This document shows positions 1 to 4,822 of a stretch of 11,874 bases of DNA, piece by piece. The stretch lies in NCBI GenBank assembly GCA_021443065.1, contig JABUUR010000139.1, positions 1 through 11,874 of the forward strand, read 5' to 3'. Source of the stretch: Fibrobacter sp. GTDB lineage: Bacteria > Fibrobacterota > Fibrobacteria > Fibrobacterales > Fibrobacteraceae. The number at the start of each line of letters is the position of its first letter. The first letter of the stretch is position 1. The position numbers and the translations under genes are program-made. Under the pieces are notes generated by a model. That model saw nothing but the letters and a program-made list of their open reading frames with translations. It had not been told where the DNA came from and did not search any database.

Positions 1-2
1 GT

Positions 3-101
3 GTAGCGGGACTGCTTGCAGGCCCATTACTGAGCCGCTGGCGGAACTGTCCGAAGGACTGCAAGGATCCAGGATTCAAAGCAGGGATTCCTCGTTGCTG
101 A
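3..101 (+). CDS. Possible C-terminal end of an upstream gene (partial)
   Basis: An open frame enters from the left edge and stops at TGA 99-101. It encodes 32 residues: a hydrophobic start (VAGLLAGPLLSRW) followed by a basic, Cys-containing tail (RNCPKDCKDPGFK). That would fit the last membrane segment and cytoplasmic tail of a membrane protein. The stop coincides with the start of the degenerate 7-mer spacer at about 97, which is the main reason to prefer this frame. A second frame is also open, from position 2 to TAG 116-118, with no recognisable product. I do not recognise a family in either, and this region could be entirely non-coding. Confidence 0.25.
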   Translation, partial: VAGLLAGPLLSRWRNCPKDCKDPGFKAGIPRC

Positions 102-286
102 TAGCTGACGACCGATAGCTCTCTCCTCACCCCTCAAAGCGAGCACCGCGAGCGACCTCAAACCTCTAAGCGCAGCGCCCCCATCCCCCATCCACTAACC
201 CCCAACCACCAATTACCAGCCACCAACCACCAGCCACCCTCTTTCGTCTTTCGTCTTTCGTCTAACTTAACCCCCAAGCCCCGCCT
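97..286. repeat. Low-complexity intergenic spacer with 7-mer repeats
   Basis: No gene is visible between the first stop codons and the kinase start. Three kinds of simple sequence follow one another. First, GATAGCT occurs at 100-106 and 114-120, inside a degenerate 7-base ladder (GCTGATA, GCTGACG, ACCGATA). Second, a stretch has paired copies of CCTCAAA (132-138, 156-162) and GCGAGC (139-144, 148-153). Third, from 179 to 246 the + strand is almost free of G and made of ACC/CCA units, ending in three exact TTTCGTC copies (242-262). No convincing promoter or Shine-Dalgarno precedes the ATG at 287. Such spacers may be dispersed in this genome, but that is inference. Confidence 0.7.
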
Positions 287-1243
287 ATGTCACAAGAAAT
301 TCTTATTCTCGGTCTCAATCCTGCTTGGCAGCGACTCTTCTTCCTGGACAAGTTCACCCCGGGGGAGGTCCACCGCATCTCCAAGGTGGAGGCCTACGCT
401 TCTGGCAAGGGTATCAACTGCGGCCGTGTGCTGCAGCTTTTGGGCGGATCGCCCCTCCTCATGCACTTCCTGGGATCCGAGCACGGTTCCAGAATTTTCG
501 ATGAACTGTCCGCCTGCGGCATCCAGCAGGCTCCCGTATGGATTAAGGAGCCGACTCGAATCTGTACCACCATCGTCAGTGAGGGCGAGTCTACGGAGTT
601 GATTGAACCTTCTCCGTTGCTTTCTGAGGTCGAAAACGAGGATTTTATCCAAACATTGAATGAATATTGGAATTCCACCCAGAGCGTGGCCCTTTGCGGT
701 TCTTTTCCCAAGGGATTCAATGTTGGCTTGATTAACAGTTTGGATTTTACCGGGAAAAAGATTTTTATCGATGCCATTGAAGGTATTGACACGTGGCTGG
801 AAAAGGGAGTCGAATTGCTCAAGATCAATATGCAGGAATATTGCAAGCTGTGCGAGCGCATGGGCATTCCTTTGGTCATGTCCAGTCCCCAGTTCTGGAA
901 GATGTCCGCCACAACGGTTCTGGAACGTCTCCCCATCAAGAATCTGGTGGTGACAGACGAAGATTCCCCGGTTCGGGCTTTCCGCTTGGTAGAAAAGAAA
1001 TTCCAGGGACTTCAACTCCAGCCTCCGACTATTCAAATGAAAAACGACATCGGCGCTGGCGATGCCTTCTTTGCCGGTTGGCTTTTGGCAGATTCCCAGG
1101 GTTTTTCCTTCGAGGATTGCCTTAAGAAAGCTACTGCCGTCGCTGCTGCCCGTTGTGAGGTGGATCGACCTTGGAACCTTAAGTTGGACCGCATCGGAGA
1201 ACTGGAATCGGGGCTTGTCGAAACCATCGAAAGGTTGGAGTAG
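287..1243 (+). CDS. PfkB-family sugar kinase, 1-phosphofructokinase-like
   Basis: This 318-residue cytoplasmic kinase of the ribokinase/PfkB fold probably phosphorylates a sugar phosphate with ATP, in the 1-phosphofructokinase / tagatose-6-phosphate kinase subgroup. The N-terminus ILGLNPAWQR has the T/N-P-A start typical of that subgroup. The first PfkB signature appears as SGKGIN (residues 39-44). A KINMQEY segment near residue 178 stands where the family has its KPNxxE motif. The second signature, NDIGAGDAFFAGW, starts at residue 253 and supplies the anion-hole glycines and the catalytic base Asp259. Length matches the family norm of about 310. The start ATG has no Shine-Dalgarno. The gene lies 6 bases before mqnB, so the two are probably co-transcribed. 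There are no fru phosphotransferase genes in view, so the substrate (fructose-1-phosphate, tagatose-6-phosphate or another) is unresolved. Confidence 0.85.
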   Translation: MSQEILILGLNPAWQRLFFLDKFTPGEVHRISKVEAYASGKGINCGRVLQLLGGSPLLMHFLGSEHGSRIFDELSACGIQQAPVWIKEPTRICTTIVSEGESTELIEPSPLLSEVENEDFIQTLNEYWNSTQSVALCGSFPKGFNVGLINSLDFTGKKIFIDAIEGIDTWLEKGVELLKINMQEYCKLCERMGIPLVMSSPQFWKMSATTVLERLPIKNLVVTDEDSPVRAFRLVEKKFQGLQLQPPTIQMKNDIGAGDAFFAGWLLADSQGFSFEDCLKKATAVAAARCEVDRPWNLKLDRIGELESGLVETIERLE

Positions 1244-1249
1244 TATTCC

Positions 1250-1939
1250 ATGACGTTGTACGCATTTGCGTCAAGATTGGAATTTGCCGGAGTTTTCCCG
1301 GACGTAATTTCGCCAGATGCTGCAGACGAAGCTGTTTTGAATAAAGTAATTCCTCTTGGCGTTCATGGTAAGCCTGTTGGAAACGCCGTAATCCTTGGAA
1401 TCGGACTGCTGGAGTTTGCCACCAATCTTTCCCGCATACTAAGCCGTAAGGACGAATTAGGAATTTCGTCCGTGGTGCTGGTGGGTATTTGCGGCGCATA
1501 CAGGAACAGTTGCCTTTCCGTGGGCCAGGTGGTCCGTGTGGATACGGAGATTGTGGGCGACTTGGGGGTTCAGGAAAAAGACGGCTCCTTCGTTGCCTGG
1601 TCTAGCGTTAGCGGCGGCAAAATTGTGCGCTACGAGGCCGCTCCTGCGCAAAAGGCTCCCCGATGGGTCGCCTCGCTGAGGGGCGCTTCCGGCATTTCGG
1701 TAAATTGCTGCACCGGCACGGAACTTCTGGCGCAAACACGCTCCGCACTCTTCGATTGCGATGTGGAATCCATGGAGGGTGCCGCCTGTTTTGCTGTCTG
1801 CAGGGTCTTTGACGTCCCGGCTTACGAGGTGCGCGGGATAAGCAACCTTGTCGGCGACAGGGACAAGTCTTCTTGGCGCGTGTCCGAAGCCCTCGCGTCA
1901 CTGCGCGACTGCATTATTTCAGGATTTTCCGCCGGGTAG
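1250..1939 (+). CDS. mqnB: Futalosine hydrolase
   Basis: Futalosine hydrolase removes the nucleobase from futalosine, giving dehypoxanthine futalosine in the alternative (futalosine) pathway to menaquinone. The 229-residue product belongs to the nucleoside phosphorylase / MTAN-like superfamily. It shows a glycine-rich ligand-binding loop (VILGIGLLEFA, about residues 47-57), a central VVLVGICGAYRN strand-turn (75-86), and the ribose-binding DVESMEGAA motif (171-179) with Met175-Glu176. The C-terminal RGISNLVGDRDKSSW block (195-209) is characteristic of MqnB rather than of MTAN. GGAG at 1237-1240 overlaps the kinase stop and lies 9 bases before the ATG, suggesting translational coupling to the upstream gene. 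The next gene is mqnD of the same pathway, which strongly supports the call. The other mqn genes (mqnA, mqnC) are not in the window. Confidence 0.88.
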   Translation: MTLYAFASRLEFAGVFPDVISPDAADEAVLNKVIPLGVHGKPVGNAVILGIGLLEFATNLSRILSRKDELGISSVVLVGICGAYRNSCLSVGQVVRVDTEIVGDLGVQEKDGSFVAWSSVSGGKIVRYEAAPAQKAPRWVASLRGASGISVNCCTGTELLAQTRSALFDCDVESMEGAACFAVCRVFDVPAYEVRGISNLVGDRDKSSWRVSEALASLRDCIISGFSAG

Positions 1940-1950
1940 GCAAAACGTTC

Positions 1951-1980
1951 TTGGCCTGTGACCCGCTTTAATGCTACATT
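1951..1980 (+). promoter_or_regulatory. Possible sigma70 promoter for mqnD
   Basis: TTGGCC (1951-1956) and TACATT (1975-1980) are separated by 18 bases between mqnB and mqnD. Each hexamer is an imperfect match to the sigma70 consensus. If used, transcription would begin about 1987, almost exactly at the preferred ATG (1989), giving a leaderless mRNA. The match is weak enough to be chance. Confidence 0.3.
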
Positions 1981-1988
1981 CTTCCATT

Positions 1989-2783
1989 ATGCGATTATCA
2001 CTTGGAATATCGACCTGTCCCAACGACACGTTTATTTATGAGGCCTTGGTGAAGGGGCTTGAAGATTCCCCCTTTGAATGGAATGTCCATTTCGCCGACG
2101 TCCAGACACTGAATGAAAGTATCATGGCCGGCAAACTGGATGTGGCAAAAGTAAGCGCCCAGGTGTACCCCAAGATTGAAAAGGAGTACGTATGCCTTGG
2201 CTGTGGTGGTGCCATCGGTTACGGCTGCGGGCCCTTGCTCCTTTCTTCGGGCTCCGGCGCCTTTGACGAGAATTCCTCTACAGTGCTGCCCGGTGCCGAT
2301 ACCACGGCCGCCCTGCTTTTCAAGTTCTGGTACCAAAGGAAGTTCGGTGCGAAGCCTGATTTGCAGTACGCCCTTTTCAACGAAGTCTACGAGGGGCTTA
2401 CGTCCAAAAAATATGTTCAAGGGGTGACCATTCACGAACACCGCTTTACCTGGAAGCGGGACGGGCTTTACCTGCTCCAGGATCTAGGTGCGTTTTGGGA
2501 ACAGGAGACGGGGACCCCCATTCCTCTGGGTATTTCCGTGGCCCGCCGAACCCTTGGCGAAGATATTGTCGCAAAGATTGAGGCGCAAATCCGTTCCAGC
2601 CTTAGAATTGCCCGTAGCCGGGCCAACCCCATTACGCCCTTCATCGACGAAAAGGCCCAAATCGAGGATAAAAAGGTTATGGAAGCGCATATCAAAATGT
2701 TTGTCAACGATTTTTCCGAAGACGTGGGGGAGAGGGGCTGGGCATCCCTTGAGAACCTTTGGGCGTTATCTAATTGTGAATAA
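1989..2783 (+). CDS. mqnD: 1,4-dihydroxy-6-naphthoate synthase
   Basis: MqnD converts cyclic dehypoxanthine futalosine to 1,4-dihydroxy-6-naphthoate, a late step of the futalosine menaquinone pathway. The 264-residue protein has the periplasmic-binding-protein-like fold of the family. The N-terminal signature LGISTCPNDTFIYEAL (residues 5-20) is diagnostic. It is followed by the conserved DVAKVSAQVYP stretch (51-61), the Gly-rich GYGCGPLLLS (78-87) and GVTIHEHRFTW (145-155), whose His149 sits at the position of the family's proposed catalytic histidine. I chose the ATG at 1989 rather than the in-frame ATG at 1971. MqnD proteins normally begin 3-5 residues before the LG.S.CPND block, and the extra MLHSSI looks like spacer. 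Neither start has a Shine-Dalgarno. It follows mqnB by 49 bases, consistent with one pathway unit. Confidence 0.92.
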   Translation: MRLSLGISTCPNDTFIYEALVKGLEDSPFEWNVHFADVQTLNESIMAGKLDVAKVSAQVYPKIEKEYVCLGCGGAIGYGCGPLLLSSGSGAFDENSSTVLPGADTTAALLFKFWYQRKFGAKPDLQYALFNEVYEGLTSKKYVQGVTIHEHRFTWKRDGLYLLQDLGAFWEQETGTPIPLGISVARRTLGEDIVAKIEAQIRSSLRIARSRANPITPFIDEKAQIEDKKVMEAHIKMFVNDFSEDVGERGWASLENLWALSNCE

Positions 2784-2842
2784 GTTGTTAGTTAGGCGAA
2801 AATTATTGTAATATTATTGAAATGTAAACGTTATTTTTCAAA

Positions 2843-2870
2843 TTGGCGAATTTTTTCAAAAAACTTTATT
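2843..2870 (+). promoter_or_regulatory. Possible promoter of the Hc1-like gene
   Basis: The 124-base spacer 2784-2907 is strongly AT-rich. TTGGCG (2843-2848) and TTTATT (2865-2870), 16 bases apart, are the best sigma70-like pair in it, with a second possible -10 (TATTTT, 2887-2892) closer to the gene. AT-rich sequence makes such matches easy to find, so the exact site is uncertain. Confidence 0.3.
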
Positions 2871-2907
2871 TATTTTCCTTACTGCGTATTTTAAATGGAG
2901 TTTACTT

Positions 2908-3108
2908 ATGAGCTTAGTGAACGATCTGGACCAAGAAGTCGAAAATTTCAAGCGCGAATACGACAAGTTTTCTCGCGGCAATAAGTCGGCTGGAACCCGT
3001 GCTCGCAAGATTCTGCAGGACATCAAAAAGACCTGCCAGGAAATTCGTGTATCTATCCAAGGAGCCAAAAAAGAGGACGACAAGGCTGAACCGGCCTCCG
3101 TGGATTAA
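2908..3108 (+). CDS. Small histone H1-like (Hc1 family) DNA-binding protein
   Basis: This 66-residue basic, helical protein probably binds DNA and affects nucleoid compaction. The core, GNKSAGTRARKILQDIKKT (residues 24-42), matches the pattern of short bacterial Hc1 / histone-H1-like proteins of Bacteroidetes and Chlamydia (GNKAAGTRARK... followed by a Lys-rich helix). The N-terminal half is an amphipathic helix with mixed charge (VNDLDQEVENFKREYDKF). The last dozen residues are Asp/Glu-rich (KKEDDKAEPASVD), unlike the Lys/Ala-rich tail of chlamydial Hc1, so it resembles only the conserved N-terminal domain. GGAG at 2897-2900, 7 bases before the ATG, is a good ribosome-binding site. The gene stands alone between AT-rich spacers, so it is probably monocistronic. 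Family assignment is from pattern memory, not a search. Confidence 0.72.
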   Translation: MSLVNDLDQEVENFKREYDKFSRGNKSAGTRARKILQDIKKTCQEIRVSIQGAKKEDDKAEPASVD

Positions 3109-3152
3109 CCTGCGGGTACCTTGTAAAACGCTTGAATCAAAATTTTTTACAT

Positions 3153-3178
3153 GATTTTCCGCCGTTTTTGCGAAAATC
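3153..3178 (+). terminator. Hairpin after the Hc1-like gene (weak terminator or operator)
   Basis: GATTTTC (3153-3159) pairs with GAAAATC (3172-3178). GC/GC pairs extend the stem across one bulged C, around a CGTTTTT loop. No strong U-run follows: the next bases are the -35 hexamer TTGACT at 3181. It may end transcription of the small gene, or it may be a protein-binding palindrome immediately upstream of the OmpA promoter. Confidence 0.4.
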
Positions 3179-3180
3179 GT

Positions 3181-3209
3181 TTGACTAAAGCCGTTTTTGA
3201 AGGTATATT
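3181..3209 (+). promoter_or_regulatory. Strong sigma70-type promoter of the envelope operon
   Basis: TTGACT (3181-3186, 5 of 6 consensus bases) and TATATT (3204-3209, 5 of 6) are separated by the ideal 17 bases. Transcription should start near 3216, leaving a leader of about 80 bases before the ATG at 3295. It is the best promoter in the window and stands before the most codon-biased genes, in line with high expression. A 10-base direct repeat GCCGTTTTTG (3161-3170 and 3190-3199) brackets the -35. Confidence 0.75.
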
Positions 3210-3222
3210 CCCATGTGGATTT

Positions 3223-3246
3223 TATGTTGGCCTCTGGGGCAACGTA
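3223..3246 (+). promoter_or_regulatory. 5' leader stem-loop of the OmpA-family mRNA
   Basis: TATGTTG (3223-3229) can pair with CAACGTA (3240-3246), with one T-G wobble, close to the predicted 5' end of the transcript. A short CC/GG extension is possible inside. In E. coli a 5' stem-loop stabilises ompA mRNA; a similar role here is only an analogy. No riboswitch class is recognised. Confidence 0.3.
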
Positions 3247-3294
3247 TAAGTTTATGAATTTAAAAGTGTTCTATGATTGGAGAAACGTAGCAGT

Positions 3295-4812
3295 ATGACC
3301 CTAAAGAAACTGGTCTTAATTACGGCCGGGGCAATGCTTCTTACCGGAACCGCCATGGCCAAGAATATCAATGTGCCTGGCGATTACAGCAAGATTGCAG
3401 ACGCTCTCGGTAATGCCGACGCCGGAGATACCATCTTCGTGAAGCGCGGTACCTACAACGAAAACATTACCCTCATCATGGGCGTTGTGCTCAAGGGCGA
3501 AGACCCTCTCACAACTATCATCGATGGTGGTCGCCGCGGTCCTACCGTCATGGGTACCTCTGGCGCCGAAATGTCTCACTTTACCGTGAGAAACGGCCTC
3601 GAAGGTATTCTTTGCGAAAACGCAGCCCCCTACATCCACCACACCTATGTGGTGGACAACCATGCAACCGGCATCGGCGCCTTCATTTCCTTGCCCCACC
3701 TCCGCAACAACGTGGTGTACGGCAACCGCTGGTCCGGCATTCTCGCATGGGGCGCCAAGTCCCTCGATGCCTTTATCGAACAGAACGTTGTTCTCCGTAA
3801 CGGTTACTCCGGTCTTGCCCTTAAGGGCCCCACCAACGTAGTCGCACGTAACAACATCTTCATGGAAAACCACTACTACGGTGTGTTCGCCGACCCTGCT
3901 GCCGGCCAGACGAAGGTGGAGTACAACAACATCTACAAGAACTACTACCCCTTCAACCAGTTCATCAAGGTGAACCGCACCAACGTTTCCTTGGATCCGA
4001 AGTTCATGAATCCTTCGCTTTCCAAGCCGAACTTCTACTGCCAGTCCACCTCGCCCATGCTCAAGCGTGGCAAAAGCAAGATGGACATCGGCCTTACTGC
4101 TACCGAGTTGGTCAAGGATGAAGAAGCCGTCGAAGAAACCCGCAATCCGGATACCGACGGTGATGGCCTTTGCGATCCCTGGGTCTCTGAAGAAGGTGTC
4201 GCAGACAAGTATGCATCCGTTTGCACTGGTCTCGACAACTGCCCCGAAGAAGCTGAAGATTTCGATGGCTTCCAGGACGACGATGGCTGCCCCGATGCAG
4301 ACAACGACCGTGACGGTCTTTGCGATCCTTGGGTAGAAGCCAAGGGTATGCTCTCCCAGTTTGCTCACATCTGTAAGGGTGTGGACCTCTGCCCCGAACA
4401 GGCAGAAACCCAGAACGAATACAAGGACGACGATGGTTGCCCGGACGAAGTTCCCCAGCCGCCCAAGAAAAAGTTCGTTCTCGAAGGCGTCAACTTCGAA
4501 TCCGGTAAGGCAACTATCACTCCGGACTCCTACATCTCCCTCATGAAGGTGGTGGACATCATGGAAGCCTTCACCGAAGCAACCTTCAACATTGTTGGCC
4601 ATACCGACAACGTTGGTAACAAAGACAAGAATAAGCAACTTTCCGCTGACCGCGCTGCTGCAGTTAAGAACTTCCTCGTCGAAAAGGGTATTGACGAAAG
4701 CAGAATTGTCACAGACGGTATGGGCGATACTCAGCCGGTTGCTTCCAACAAAACCCCAGAAGGTCGTGCTCAGAACCGTCGTATCGAGTTCATCCGCACG
4801 GATATGAAGTAA
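3295..4812 (+). CDS. OmpA-family protein with beta-helix and Asp/Cys repeats
   Basis: This 505-residue envelope protein probably links an outer-membrane assembly to peptidoglycan. A signal peptide (MTLKKLVLITAGAMLLTGTA, cleavage after AMA-22) is followed by a right-handed beta-helix region, about residues 25-265, opening NVPGDYSKIADALGNADAGD and rich in N-N-V/I turns. Two tandem 50-residue repeats follow (286-335, 336-385). They resemble thrombospondin type-3 calcium-binding repeats, with DTDGDGLCDPW and DNDRDGLCDPW starts and DDDGCPD ends. A PPKKK hinge leads to an OmpA C-terminal domain (394-505). Asp438 in GHTDNVG and Arg453 in LSADRAAAV stand at the positions that hold diaminopimelate in E. 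coli OmpA (Asp271/Arg286). I prefer ATG 3295 over an in-frame TTG at 3277. GGAG (3279-3282) lies upstream of the ATG, although 12 bases away, while the TTG has no ribosome-binding site. It heads the operon. Confidence 0.88.
   Translation: MTLKKLVLITAGAMLLTGTAMAKNINVPGDYSKIADALGNADAGDTIFVKRGTYNENITLIMGVVLKGEDPLTTIIDGGRRGPTVMGTSGAEMSHFTVRNGLEGILCENAAPYIHHTYVVDNHATGIGAFISLPHLRNNVVYGNRWSGILAWGAKSLDAFIEQNVVLRNGYSGLALKGPTNVVARNNIFMENHYYGVFADPAAGQTKVEYNNIYKNYYPFNQFIKVNRTNVSLDPKFMNPSLSKPNFYCQSTSPMLKRGKSKMDIGLTATELVKDEEAVEETRNPDTDGDGLCDPWVSEEGVADKYASVCTGLDNCPEEAEDFDGFQDDDGCPDADNDRDGLCDPWVEAKGMLSQFAHICKGVDLCPEQAETQNEYKDDDGCPDEVPQPPKKKFVLEGVNFESGKATITPDSYISLMKVVDIMEAFTEATFNIVGHTDNVGNKDKNKQLSADRAAAVKNFLVEKGIDESRIVTDGMGDTQPVASNKTPEGRAQNRRIEFIRTDMK
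4150..4449 (+). repeat. Tandem 50-residue Asp/Cys repeat pair within the OmpA-family gene
   Basis: Two in-frame units of exactly 150 bases each (4150-4299 and 4300-4449) encode matching 50-residue modules. Both have Cys at unit positions 8, 25, 31 and 47, a GLCDPW near the start and a DDDGCPD near the end. The inner portions have diverged, so this is an old duplication under structural constraint rather than a recent slippage. Confidence 0.85.
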
Positions 4813-4822
4813 GGAGTAAGTG

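Noticed and set aside
97..262. CRISPR-like array
   Set aside because: Repeat units are only 7 bases, contiguous or degenerate, with no unique spacers of regular length and no cas genes.
290..1036. Minus-strand 248-codon open frame over the sugar kinase
   Set aside because: The + strand product has both PfkB signatures with the catalytic Asp; the reverse product has no motif.
3277..3279. TTG as start of the OmpA-family protein
   Set aside because: No ribosome-binding site precedes it, and the GGAG at 3279-3282 overlaps it and points to the ATG at 3295, which gives a standard signal peptide.
4820..4822. GTG as start of the barrel-TPR protein
   Set aside because: The next codon is ATG (4823) with better spacing from GGAG (6 bases rather than 3).
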